NCBI GenBank assembly: GCA_905236225.1
Contig: CAJOPM010000208.1
Location: 1 to 7,420, forward strand
Reading direction: 5' to 3'
Length of the DNA: 7,420 bases
From: an uncultured Eubacterium sp.
Lineage (GTDB): Bacteria > Bacillota > Clostridia > Lachnospirales > Lachnospiraceae
The notes beneath the pieces are model-generated. The model was given only the letters and a program-made list of their open reading frames with translations. It did not search any database and was not told the origin of the DNA. The translations under genes and the position numbers were made by a program. Numbering within the stretch: the stretch's first letter is position 1; every line of letters begins with the position of its first letter. Positions 1 to 6,827 of this stretch are shown here, piece by piece.

Positions 1-105
1 ATAAAAGCGGCACTTCGTGCCTTGCGAGGTACGGGGCCCAGGCCCCGCACCTCGCTCAAGTGCACCCACCGCCTAAAGGCAGTGGGTTTTCTTGCTCTTT
101 TATAA
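1..105 (+). mobile_element. Putative right end / omega-RNA 3' region of an IS200/IS605-type element (partial)
   Basis: Three hairpins are packed into 90 bases. One is GGCAC/GTGCC (9-13 with 17-21). The second is a 15-bp stem with one mismatch (24-38 with 41-55). The third is CCCAC-c-GCC closing on GGC-a-GTGGG around a TAAA loop (65-73 with 78-86). GCACTT (10-15) can also pair with AAGTGC (58-63), so the second hairpin could be enclosed in a longer-range stem or the pairings could compete. Compact GC-rich hairpins like these, ending in a CCCACCGCC/GGC-GTGGG stem, resemble the right ends of IS200/IS605 elements in Clostridia. In such elements the tnpB-associated omega-RNA runs into the right end. 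No transposase or tnpB sequence is inside the window, so this is an inference from structure. The plain alternative is a pair of tandem Rho-independent terminators for an upstream gene. Base composition is clearly richer in GC than the flanking DNA. Confidence 0.4.
64..103 (+). terminator. Rho-independent terminator-like hairpin with T-rich tail
   Basis: The stem is CCCAC (65-69) with GTGGG (82-86), a C/A mismatch, then GCC (71-73) with GGC (78-80). The loop is TAAA and A64-T87 can extend the base. A T-rich run (87-103, interrupted by CTTGC) follows. It should stop rightward transcription entering from the left edge, whether or not it is also the end of an insertion element. Confidence 0.55.
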
Positions 106-121
106 ATTTTGGGAGATTAAT

Positions 122-622
122 ATGATTACTATGCAAATAACCAATGTGGAGCAATTTCTTCACACGTTGCTTCACACCACCAGATTTGACAAATTTTTAC
201 TTGAAGAGGCTATGATATCCTCTCTTGCCACATATAAAATCGATGGGCACATTAATTCCGGCGCACTATCGGACGGCGATACAAAGAGCCTTGGGCTTAA
301 CGATTGTGACTGTCTCCCATTCTCATACCTTAGAGAAAAATGCATAAGCCTTATGCATGATCTTCGGGAAGGTGGATCATTTCATTTTACATTTAAACTT
401 TCACCTGATAATCTTGCAAAAACCGTTTCTGCCATTAATCCAAGATTTTCCGCAGATGAAGTTACCGGATTATATATGAATTTCAGGCTTAAAAGAGGAC
501 TGCTTATCTGCACAAGCGGAGTTTCTCACAGAATTTTCTCTATCGATAAAACGATAGACCGCGCTTGGGATAATATGACCAGAAAATTCCTGTTAAAATG
601 TGATTTTGATTTAATAGAATAG
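122..622 (+). CDS. DUF5721-like conserved hypothetical protein
   Basis: This is a soluble 166-residue protein with no signal peptide or membrane segment. I recognise the overall pattern as the DUF5721 family of Lachnospiraceae and relatives, whose function is unknown. The matching parts are an N-terminal 'F...LL...FD.FLL.EA' segment, a central 'IDGHIN' strand, a 'F.FKLSP.N' strand with a following helix, then 'GLYMNFRLKRGLLICTSG' and a 'DKT.D.AWD' C-terminal helix. The assignment is from memory of the family pattern, not from a search. An in-frame ATG exists at 92, but the start at 122 is preferred because GGGAG (111-115) sits 6 bases upstream, while the ATG at 92 lies in the T-rich tail of the hairpin. 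The coding region begins only about 20 bases after the hairpin cluster, and I see no convincing promoter between them. The gene may have been separated from its native promoter by an insertion. A 9-bp GC-rich terminator overlaps its stop codon. Confidence 0.8.
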   Translation: MITMQITNVEQFLHTLLHTTRFDKFLLEEAMISSLATYKIDGHINSGALSDGDTKSLGLNDCDCLPFSYLREKCISLMHDLREGGSFHFTFKLSPDNLAKTVSAINPRFSADEVTGLYMNFRLKRGLLICTSGVSHRIFSIDKTIDRAWDNMTRKFLLKCDFDLIE

Positions 623-650
623 CGGCGCCACGAGGCGCCGCTTCGTATTT
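621..650 (+). terminator. Terminator hairpin between convergent genes
   Basis: AGCGGCGCC (621-629) pairs perfectly with GGCGCCGCT (634-642) around an ACGA loop. It begins inside the TAG stop of the DUF5721-like gene. The downstream tail (TCGTATTTG) is only moderately T-rich. The opposite strand reads ATTCTATT after the stem, so the hairpin may also end the minus-strand operon, whose last gene stops at 659. Confidence 0.7.
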
Positions 651-658
651 GTAAATTA

Positions 659-982
659 TTATCTGCCCATAAACGCATCCATCACGTTAACTTTGTTTGC
701 CATTTCCCATAAAGTTTCAGTATTGCGCCGCATATAATTCTCAAGCTGCATAATTTCTTGCTTAGTAAAGTCAGTGGCGGAAGTTATCTTGCATTCCGGA
801 ATCCGCCCTTCGGCCACTCTTTTTTCATCCGAAAATGCTACAAAAGCATACCGCTTGCCATCTTTTTTGAAGACTTGTGTTACCGTCATCTTCATTTCCT
901 TGCCTGAACTTGTCTTAGCATTCTTAGCTTCGCTCTTATCAGACGGCATATCTTCCATTGACAAATCAAAATCTTGCATCAT
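659..982 (-). CDS. Small conserved-looking hypothetical protein, last gene of the kinase operon
   Basis: This is a charged, soluble 107-residue protein that I cannot assign to a named family. The first 30 residues are acidic and low in complexity, probably disordered. The rest reads as a compact beta-alpha domain: a 'MTVTQVF..DGKRYAFVAFSDEKRVAEGRIP' sheet, then a helical stretch holding 'FTKQEIMQLENYM' and ending in 'NVMDAFMGR'. The open frame extends to a GTG at 988, but I prefer the ATG at 982. It overlaps the upstream TGA as ATGA and has AGTAGG (993-988) 5 bases away, a typical translational coupling arrangement. A second ATG follows immediately at 979. It is the last gene of the operon, behind the hybrid kinase and the three-helix membrane protein, and the hairpin at 621-642 lies just beyond its stop. 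Confidence 0.75.
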   Translation of the reverse strand: MMQDFDLSMEDMPSDKSEAKNAKTSSGKEMKMTVTQVFKKDGKRYAFVAFSDEKRVAEGRIPECKITSATDFTKQEIMQLENYMRRNTETLWEMANKVNVMDAFMGR

Positions 983-1266
983 GCGCACCTACTTCTAGCC
1001 TGATCCAACTTCCAGTTCCTATAATAAAGCATCATATCTACAGCTACCATAATCGCATCCACGAAATAAAACGGTGTCGGAACGGAAACGAACTCACCAT
1101 CCCATATCTTGCCTATAATTCCCAGTATATAACCTATTTCTATAAAAACCTCAAATAATATGCTCTTCCCGGCTGTCGTTTTTTCTCTAAGGGATTTGGC
1201 AATATTAAAAGGCCATGAACACCCAAAGGCAATGAGCATTCCCATTTCACATATTTCAACTATCAT
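979..1266 (-). CDS. Three-helix membrane protein resembling SemiSWEET/PQ-loop family
   Basis: The 95-residue hydrophobic protein has three predicted membrane helices at about residues 3-22, 35-53 and 63-82. After the first helix comes 'SWPFNIAKSLREKTTAGKS' (residues 17-35). Its proline-aromatic pair followed by spaced K-S, K-T and S residues is like the PQ-loop of SemiSWEETs, with PF in place of PQ. Length and helix number match SemiSWEETs, which dimerise to form sugar or small-solute transporters. No substrate can be read from the sequence, and a non-transporting PQ-loop relative is possible. The ATG at 1266 overlaps the end of the kinase gene by 11 bases and has no clear ribosome binding site, so it is probably read by coupled translation. 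Start codons at 1245 or 1239 are also possible. Its TGA overlaps the ATG of the next gene. The tight coupling suggests a functional link to the kinase. Confidence 0.75.
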   Translation of the reverse strand: MIVEICEMGMLIAFGCSWPFNIAKSLREKTTAGKSILFEVFIEIGYILGIIGKIWDGEFVSVPTPFYFVDAIMVAVDMMLYYRNWKLDQARSRCA

Positions 1267-3325
1267 GTTCTATCACATCTATAATAATTTTCTTAAGTTC
1301 CGACAAATTAATCGGCTTAGCCACATAACCGTCCATGCCGGCCTCATTTGCTTTCTTTCTATCTTCTTTAAATGTATTAGCACTAACGCCTATAATTGCA
1401 GTGCTGGCACGTTTCTCATCAGGTAACTGTCTGATTTTTCGCGTAGCTTCACATCCATCCATAACCGGCATCTGCACATCCATAAGTACGCAGTCATAAT
1501 ATCCCGGATCGGCACATCTGATTCTGTCTACGGCCTGATTACCGTCACTAACATCATCAACTTCTGCGCCAAGTCGTCTCATAATCTCTTTAAGGATTTC
1601 TCTGTTGATGTCATTATCCTCAACAACCAAAAATCTCTTATCTTCAAATTCCAAATGCTTGAGCTCTTTGGCTGATTCTTCAGCAAGATGTTCATCATTT
1701 ATTGTCTGCTCACTGGCTTTGTACTCAGCTCTTGTTCCATCTTCTTCTTGAATTGCAAATTCTAAGAACACAAGGAATGTTGTGCCTTCTCCTTCGACGC
1801 TCTTAAAGGATACGGTTCCACCCATCATCTGTACCAGTTGTCTTACTATTGTAAGTCCTAATCCTGTTCCGAATATACCGCTCTTTGTAGAGTTACTCTC
1901 TCTTTCAAACGGTTCAAATACTCGGCTTTGGAATTCTTCGCTCATTCCTACACCCGTATCGCTTATTAAAAACTTATATGCGACATAACCTTTCGGCGCA
2001 TAGTCTCTTTGTGTAATCTCAAAGGTAACAGTACCGCCCTCCGGTGTATAATTAACAGCGTTTTTCAGCAGATTAAGCATAATCTGAATAAATCTTAGCT
2101 TGTCGCAGTAAATCTTAGTATCTCTAATAGAATACTCATCTAATACAAATTTTAATTTTTTGCTTTCTACCTGCGGTCTGATTATCTCTCTTAACTCTTC
2201 TACTATCTGCTTGATATCTTCAGCATTTTCTTCAATCATAATACGCCCGCTCTCAATCCTTACCAAATCAAGGACATCATTAACAAGACGTACAAGCTGT
2301 CTGCTGGAAACCAAAATATTATTAAGGTAATCCTTAAGCTTATCTTCTTGATCTATATCTGCCATTGCCAATGAAGCATATCCAACTACTGCATTAAGGG
2401 GCGTTCTGATATCATGAGACATGTTTGATAGGAACATATTCTTAGCCTCATTAACATGTCTTGCTTCAAGAAGCGCATCCTCTACTATGCTGCGTCTTTG
2501 CATCTCTTCGCGCACTCTCTCATCAGCATCCGAAACCGCCACTAAAATCTTCTTAACTTCATCAGCTGTCCCGTATTTTATAAATCTTGCGCGGCAAAAA
2601 CGCGCGCCATCCTCAGTCTTAGCTCTAAAATTAACCGAAAAATCAGCTCTGTCACAAAGCTCCTTCTTAATAAGATCTCTGTTCATAATTCTGAGCAGCG
2701 GCTCTTGATCCTGGTCATAAACTTCCCGCACGATAAGCTGCATCATATGATCCGAAAATCCATATCCTTCAATCTGATATTTATCAAATCTCTCACCTGT
2801 TTTGGGATTTCTCCAAATACATACATATGTATCATCACTGACATCCCAGCTATAAAGTATGAATTCTTTGACAGCAAGCGCTGATATCAGCTGCGTGTAT
2901 TCACAGTTCTCCATCTCAAGGCGTTTAAGCTTGATAGCTCTGTAATTGCTCTCTTCTTCAAAGCATAAAAGAGCTTTTACGCACTGCCCATCGGAAGACC
3001 TTTGCGTCGAAATAAATGTTGACTTACGCCATTTTGCCGTATCTACTGTATAAACGGTCTCATAATAGTCATGCCTAAAAAGCTGATCCCTGATATACTC
3101 AAGTGTGCCCTTTTGCTTGCGATCCGCTCTACAATCAGCTTCTACTCTCTCATCACAATACCAATCATTAAACCTTGAATATCTTTCAAAAAGGTTCTCC
3201 TGATCGTTATCAACATCATTATTCTTATATAATTGAGTCAAAGTATCGTTCTCTAAATCAATCTCCAAAACAAGTATATACTTTGAATAGAATGCTTTTA
3301 ATAAATCATCGGCTCTGCGTTCCAT
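1256..3325 (-). CDS. Soluble hybrid sensor histidine kinase/response regulator
   Basis: This 689-residue signalling protein autophosphorylates on histidine and passes the phosphate to its own receiver domain. Two PAS-like regions (about 10-130 and 150-270) are inferred from their strand pattern. A charged coiled linker follows. The HisKA domain has 'SHDIRTPLN' with the phospho-acceptor His304. The HATPase domain has the N-box (Asn418, Asn422), a G1 box 'DTGVGM' (456-461), an F-box 'FEPFER' and a G2 box 'GTGLGL' (486-491). The C-terminal receiver has Glu569/Asp570, phospho-acceptor Asp616 in 'MDVQMPVMDG', Ser648 and Lys670. There is no membrane segment or signal peptide, so it probably senses a cytoplasmic signal. 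It has no HPt or output domain, so the phosphate must go to an outside partner or the receiver regulates the kinase itself. The frame opens at a TTG (3340), but the ATG at 3325 has a perfect GGAGGT (3338-3333) 7 bases upstream. It is the first gene of the three-gene minus-strand operon. Confidence 0.93.
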   Translation of the reverse strand: MERRADDLLKAFYSKYILVLEIDLENDTLTQLYKNNDVDNDQENLFERYSRFNDWYCDERVEADCRADRKQKGTLEYIRDQLFRHDYYETVYTVDTAKWRKSTFISTQRSSDGQCVKALLCFEEESNYRAIKLKRLEMENCEYTQLISALAVKEFILYSWDVSDDTYVCIWRNPKTGERFDKYQIEGYGFSDHMMQLIVREVYDQDQEPLLRIMNRDLIKKELCDRADFSVNFRAKTEDGARFCRARFIKYGTADEVKKILVAVSDADERVREEMQRRSIVEDALLEARHVNEAKNMFLSNMSHDIRTPLNAVVGYASLAMADIDQEDKLKDYLNNILVSSRQLVRLVNDVLDLVRIESGRIMIEENAEDIKQIVEELREIIRPQVESKKLKFVLDEYSIRDTKIYCDKLRFIQIMLNLLKNAVNYTPEGGTVTFEITQRDYAPKGYVAYKFLISDTGVGMSEEFQSRVFEPFERESNSTKSGIFGTGLGLTIVRQLVQMMGGTVSFKSVEGEGTTFLVFLEFAIQEEDGTRAEYKASEQTINDEHLAEESAKELKHLEFEDKRFLVVEDNDINREILKEIMRRLGAEVDDVSDGNQAVDRIRCADPGYYDCVLMDVQMPVMDGCEATRKIRQLPDEKRASTAIIGVSANTFKEDRKKANEAGMDGYVAKPINLSELKKIIIDVIEHDS

Positions 3326-3396
3326 GGTGAATACCTCCAATACTCCTACAAAGTCCCCGTATACTCATAACAGCAAATAACGTCGCCTCCTAAGCG

Positions 3397-3446
3397 TGTC
3401 AAAATACCATATATTTTATAATACTTGTTACTGTCAAAAAATTCAA
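3397..3446 (-). promoter_or_regulatory. Probable promoter region of the hybrid kinase operon
   Basis: On the minus strand, TTGAAT (3446-3441) and TATTAT (3423-3418) are separated by 17 bases, a good sigma-A spacing. Two perfect TTGACA hexamers also lie here (3437-3432 and 3402-3397), but each has a poorer -10 partner. The promoter is therefore likely within this region while the exact start is uncertain. The predicted leader is about 85 bases. Confidence 0.5.
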
Positions 3447-3476
3447 GTAAACTAGCTTTATTTCGCTAAATTTTCG

Positions 3477-3505
3477 CTGACATACTTTCTGATTTGTGCT
3501 ATATT
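3477..3505 (+). promoter_or_regulatory. Extended -10 promoter for the zinc-ribbon (YvyF-like) gene
   Basis: CTGACA (3477-3482, 5/6 to consensus) and TATATT (3500-3505, 5/6) are 17 bases apart, with TGC directly before the -10 as in extended -10 promoters. Transcription would start near 3512, giving a leader of about 145 bases before the ATG at 3657. The leader holds a hairpin (CGCCT 3533-3537 with AGGCG 3551-3555) and a tiny open frame (3560-3598). I do not recognise a known riboswitch in it. Confidence 0.6.
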
Positions 3506-3656
3506 AATGTATAGCAGAGCAGAGAATTCCTTCGCCTGTTAATTAAACATAGGCGCTAGATGATATTTGTCTTAGTTGCGCTCATAATCTGTGACTAGGT
3601 AATATTATATCATTGCTATGCCAACAAAATATTACAGTATTAAAGGGGCTGTTTTA

Positions 3657-4094
3657 ATGGCAACATACAATGTAGATAAAATGCTATTTGAAGAGAATCG
3701 AGTCAAACGCTGCGAGAACTGCGGGCGTTCTATCCCTAATGATTACCCCGGTGACATATGTCCGGCATGTAAGGATGCAGTTCTGTTCAGTCAGGTTCGA
3801 GATTATGTCAGAGCATATGATGTTAATGAATATGATGTAGCAGAAAAATTCGATATACCTGTAAAGAAGGTTAAGGCCTGGATCAGAGAAGGTCGTATGG
3901 AATATAAAGAATTCGGCAGTGCAGGTGCTATGTCCGGTTCGTACTGCTCACGCTGCGGAGCGCAAGTCACCTTCGGTACATTATGTCCTAAATGTCTTAA
4001 GCTTCTCAACGGCAAAAAGACAGGTACAGTTGCTAATCCTTTGAAAAACGTGGAAAAAGGCAAAATGCGTTTTATTGACGGCGATGAAAAATAG
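3657..4094 (+). CDS. Double zinc-ribbon/helix-turn-helix protein, YvyF-like (TIGR03826-like)
   Basis: The 145-residue cytoplasmic protein has two zinc ribbons flanking a small helix-turn-helix. The N-terminal ribbon uses Cys19/Cys22 and Cys35/Cys38. A MerR/excisionase-like segment at about 57-80 reads 'YDVAEKFDIPVKKVKAWIREG'-like, so it is cited here only by position. The second ribbon uses Cys97/Cys100 and Cys110/Cys113. The lysine-rich tail (115-145) is probably flexible. This CxxC-HTH-CxxC layout is that of YvyF, a flagellar-region protein between comFC and flgM in Bacillus, whose role is poorly defined. The likeness rests on architecture. The start at 3657 is chosen for AAAGGGG (3642-3648) 8 bases upstream. 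The in-frame ATG at 3618 lacks a ribosome binding site. It is convergent with secA and shares the terminator at 4109-4139. No flagellar genes are visible in the window, so a general regulatory or DNA-binding role is possible. Confidence 0.8.
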   Translation: MATYNVDKMLFEENRVKRCENCGRSIPNDYPGDICPACKDAVLFSQVRDYVRAYDVNEYDVAEKFDIPVKKVKAWIREGRMEYKEFGSAGAMSGSYCSRCGAQVTFGTLCPKCLKLLNGKKTGTVANPLKNVEKGKMRFIDGDEK

Positions 4095-4106
4095 TTGCAC
4101 AAATAC

Positions 4107-4147
4107 AAAAAGCTATCGCAAAATTTATGCGATAGCTTTCATTTTTG
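4107..4147. terminator. Bidirectional Rho-independent terminator
   Basis: A perfect 12-bp stem, AAAGCTATCGCA (4109-4120) with TGCGATAGCTTT (4128-4139), closes on a 7-base AT loop. The plus strand is followed by CATTTTTG and the minus strand by TTTGTATTTG, after the A/T-rich stem ends. It lies between the stop of the YvyF-like gene (4094) and the stop of secA (4160), so it serves both. Confidence 0.9.
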
Positions 4148-4159
4148 TTATGCAGTAAA

Positions 4160-6733
4160 TTATACTATTTTTCTTCCGCAGCACTGTTTATATTTCTTGC
4201 CGCTTCCGCAAGGACACGGATCGTTAGGATAAATCTTGGCATCTTTACGTTTCTTAGGACCGCTGTTTGCCGACTCATCTTTATTGGTTCCGGTTACCTG
4301 TGCCACTTCTTCTCTTTCGACTTTTTGCTCGACTTTGACATGGAACATAAGTCTTACAGTATCTTCTTCAATAGCCTGGGTCATCTCATCAAACATATTA
4401 AAGCCCTGTATTTTGTATTCAACAACCGGATCTCTTTGTCCATATGCCTGAAGTCCGATACCTTGTCTTAACTGATCCATATCATCTATATGATCCATCC
4501 ACTTGCGATCGATAACTTTAAGCAAAACAACTCTCTCGAGCTCTCTGATTGCCTCTTCATCCGGAAATTCTGATTCTTTTTCCTCATATGCTTCAACAGC
4601 CTCTTCTTTAAGTTCCTGCTTAAGCGCATTTACATCTTTAATATCCGATATTCTCTCTTCATCTACAGGCGCAATCGGAACAAGAGGTATAAGAATCTGA
4701 TTAAGCTCTTGCAAATCCCAATCAGCTTTCTCGATATCTTTTGTGATACATGTATCTACAGCCGTCTCTACGCAGTCTGTAATCATCTTATAGATGGAGT
4801 CTCTCATGCTCTCTCCATCTAATACTTTTCTGCGTTCCGTATATATAATCTCTCTTTGATCATTCATAACCTGATCATATTCAAGAAGATTCTTTCTTAT
4901 TCCGAAGTTATTACCTTCAATCTTCTTTTGAGCCTTCTCAATGGCATTAGAAAGCATCTTATGCTCTATCTGTTCACCTTCAGGAACTCCTAATGCATTA
5001 AACATATTAAGAAGCTTCTCAGATCCAAAGAGCCTCATAAGATCATCTTCCAATGAAATGTAAAATCTTGATTCTCCCGGATCGCCCTGTCTTCCGGCAC
5101 GACCTCTAAGCTGATTATCAATACGCCTTGATTCATGTCTTTCAGTACCGATTATCTTAAGACCGCCCATCTCGATAACTTCATCAGGCAGCTTAATATC
5201 AGTACCACGGCCGGCCATATTAGTTGCAATAGTTACAGCTCCTTTCGCTCCGGCATCCGCTACTATCTGTGCCTCCTGCTCGTGGAACTTAGCATTAAGT
5301 ACATTATGAGAAATTCCTTCCCTTTTAAGCATCTCGCTAAGAAGTTCAGAGGTCTCTATCGTAATTGTACCTACCAGCACCGGCTGTCCCACCTCATGTG
5401 CTGCTTTAATTTCTTCTACAACAGCCTTGAATTTTTCTTTCTTTGTCTTGTATACGGCATCCTCTAAGTCTTTTCTCTTAATAGGCAGATTAGTAGGAAT
5501 TTCAATAACATCCATACCGTAAATATCTCTAAACTCCTGCTCTTCTGTAAGCGCAGTACCGGTCATACCGCATTTTTTAGAGTATTTATTAAAGAAATTC
5601 TGAAAAGTAATATTAGCCAAAGTCTTACTTTCCCTTTTTACCTTAACATGCTCTTTAGCTTCAATTGCCTGATGAAGTCCGTCTGAATAGCGACGTCCGG
5701 GCATAATACGACCTGTAAATTCATCGACAATAAGAATCTGATCATCCTTAACTACATAATCCTGATCCTTAAACATAAGATTATGTGCCCTTAACGCAAG
5801 AATGATATTATGCTGAATCTCAAGATTCTCAGGATCTGCCAAATTGTCTATTTTGAAGAATCTTTCTACTTTCTTAACACCTTCTTGTGTAAGATTTACA
5901 ATCTTATCTTTCTCACTGACTATAAAATCTCCACTCTCTTCCTGGACAATACCCATAATGGCATCCATCTTGGAAAATTCAGGCAGATCTGCGCCTCTTT
6001 CCATCTGTTTTGCCAAAATGTCGCAAGCCTCGTAAAGCTTCGTAGACTTGCCGCTTTGTCCGGATATAATAAGCGGTGTTCTGGCTTCATCAATAAGAAC
6101 CGAGTCTACCTCATCGATTATGGCATAGCAAAGACCTCTTTGTACAAGCTGTTCTTTGTAAATAACCATATTATCTCTAAGATAATCAAATCCCAATTCA
6201 TTATTGGTGACATATGTAATATCACAGGCATATGCTGCCTGCCTTTCATCATGTTCCATATCATTAAGGACAACGCCAACGCTAAGTCCTAAGAACTCAT
6301 GTACTTGTCCCATCCACTCTGCATCACGCTTTGCCAGATAATCATTGACCGTTACAATATGAACACCTTCGCCGGCTAAAGCATTAAGGTATGCCGGCAG
6401 GGTAGAAACTAAAGTCTTACCTTCACCTGTCTTCATTTCGGCAATACGTCCCTGATGAAGCACTACTCCACCAATAAGCTGCACTCTAAAGTGCTCCATA
6501 TTAAGAACGCGCTTAGCTGCTTCTCTGACAGTAGCAAACGCTTCAGGAAGCAAATCATCTAAACTCTCACCATTTTGATAACGCTGCTTATATTCTTCGG
6601 TCTTAGCCTTAAGCTCTTCGTCACTAAGTTCCTGCATCTTAGGACGCAGACTCTCAATCTTGTCAACTATAGGCTTAACTCTTTTTAATTCTCTTTGAGA
6701 ATGCGTACCGAATATCTTCTCTGATAAACTCAT
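4160..6733 (-). CDS. secA: Preprotein translocase ATPase SecA
   Basis: This is the 857-residue motor of the general secretion pathway. It binds SecYEG at the membrane and drives unfolded preproteins across using ATP. Visible motifs in order are the DEAD-motor Walker A 'KTGEGKT' (101-107), Walker B 'IIDEVDS' (205-211), 'VDEFTGR' (336-342), 'MTGTA' (390-394), motif V 'TNMAGRGTDI' (504-513) and motif VI 'QLRGRAGRQGDPGES' (541-555). The two-helix-finger region is about 735-770, around 'DRKWMDHIDDMDQLRQGI'. A linker with low conservation precedes the C-terminal zinc motif CxC-x8-CC (Cys840, Cys842, Cys851, Cys852), which binds lipids or SecB-like partners in relatives. The length is normal for a bacterial SecA1, and nothing suggests a SecA2 or a truncation. 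The ATG at 6733 is preceded by AGGAACAGGTG. prfB, often downstream of secA, is absent; the next gene is convergent. Confidence 0.98.
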   Translation of the reverse strand: MSLSEKIFGTHSQRELKRVKPIVDKIESLRPKMQELSDEELKAKTEEYKQRYQNGESLDDLLPEAFATVREAAKRVLNMEHFRVQLIGGVVLHQGRIAEMKTGEGKTLVSTLPAYLNALAGEGVHIVTVNDYLAKRDAEWMGQVHEFLGLSVGVVLNDMEHDERQAAYACDITYVTNNELGFDYLRDNMVIYKEQLVQRGLCYAIIDEVDSVLIDEARTPLIISGQSGKSTKLYEACDILAKQMERGADLPEFSKMDAIMGIVQEESGDFIVSEKDKIVNLTQEGVKKVERFFKIDNLADPENLEIQHNIILALRAHNLMFKDQDYVVKDDQILIVDEFTGRIMPGRRYSDGLHQAIEAKEHVKVKRESKTLANITFQNFFNKYSKKCGMTGTALTEEQEFRDIYGMDVIEIPTNLPIKRKDLEDAVYKTKKEKFKAVVEEIKAAHEVGQPVLVGTITIETSELLSEMLKREGISHNVLNAKFHEQEAQIVADAGAKGAVTIATNMAGRGTDIKLPDEVIEMGGLKIIGTERHESRRIDNQLRGRAGRQGDPGESRFYISLEDDLMRLFGSEKLLNMFNALGVPEGEQIEHKMLSNAIEKAQKKIEGNNFGIRKNLLEYDQVMNDQREIIYTERRKVLDGESMRDSIYKMITDCVETAVDTCITKDIEKADWDLQELNQILIPLVPIAPVDEERISDIKDVNALKQELKEEAVEAYEEKESEFPDEEAIRELERVVLLKVIDRKWMDHIDDMDQLRQGIGLQAYGQRDPVVEYKIQGFNMFDEMTQAIEEDTVRLMFHVKVEQKVEREEVAQVTGTNKDESANSGPKKRKDAKIYPNDPCPCGSGKKYKQCCGRKIV

Positions 6734-6757
6734 AAATACACCTGTTCCTTAATTATT

Positions 6758-6775
6758 GCCTTATGATAATAAGGC
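6758..6775 (-). promoter_or_regulatory. Hairpin in the secA leader
   Basis: GCCTTAT (6758-6764) and ATAAGGC (6769-6775) form a perfect 7-bp stem with a 4-base loop. It lies about 25 bases upstream of the secA start and just before its ribosome binding site. No T-run follows on the secA strand, so it does not look like a terminator. A role in mRNA stability or in access to the start site is possible but not shown. Confidence 0.4.
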
Positions 6776-6798
6776 TTCTTAAACAATAAACAAAAAAT

Positions 6799-6827
6799 AT
6801 TTTAACACTATTATGGGCTATAAACAA
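6799..6827 (-). promoter_or_regulatory. Candidate secA promoter
   Basis: On the minus strand TTGTTT (6827-6822) and TAAAAT (6804-6799, 5/6 to consensus) are 17 bases apart, with TGT directly before the -10. Transcription would begin near 6792 and give a leader of about 60 bases. A perfect TTGACA is present further up (6908-6903), but its -10 partner is poor. Confidence 0.45.

Noticed and set aside
1..125. Open reading frames crossing the left edge (two frames without stops through about position 105 and 125)
   Set aside because: The frames run straight through three GC-rich hairpins and give low-complexity proline-rich translations unlike any known protein end. Lack of stops is expected in such GC-rich sequence.
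774..1426. Plus-strand open frames opposite the small minus-strand genes
   Set aside because: They lie antisense to better-supported genes with overlapping stop/start junctions, lack ribosome binding sites and show no recognisable domains.
3397..3437. Two TTGACA hexamers as tandem regulator repeats
   Set aside because: They are 35 bases apart, are only 6-8 identical bases long with an A/T-rich flank, and are explained equally well as alternative -35 elements.
3512..3656. Known riboswitch (c-di-GMP, TPP, SAM or similar) in the leader of the YvyF-like gene
   Set aside because: None of the conserved core sequences I know for these classes is present and there is no terminator hairpin before the gene.
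3803..4108. Minus-strand frame opposite the YvyF-like gene
   Set aside because: The sense frame has paired zinc-binding cysteines and a good ribosome binding site, and this frame would cross the bidirectional terminator.
5810..6292. 160-residue plus-strand frame inside secA
   Set aside because: It is the antisense shadow of highly conserved SecA sequence, has no ribosome binding site and gives a Phe/Ile/Asn/Cys-rich translation.
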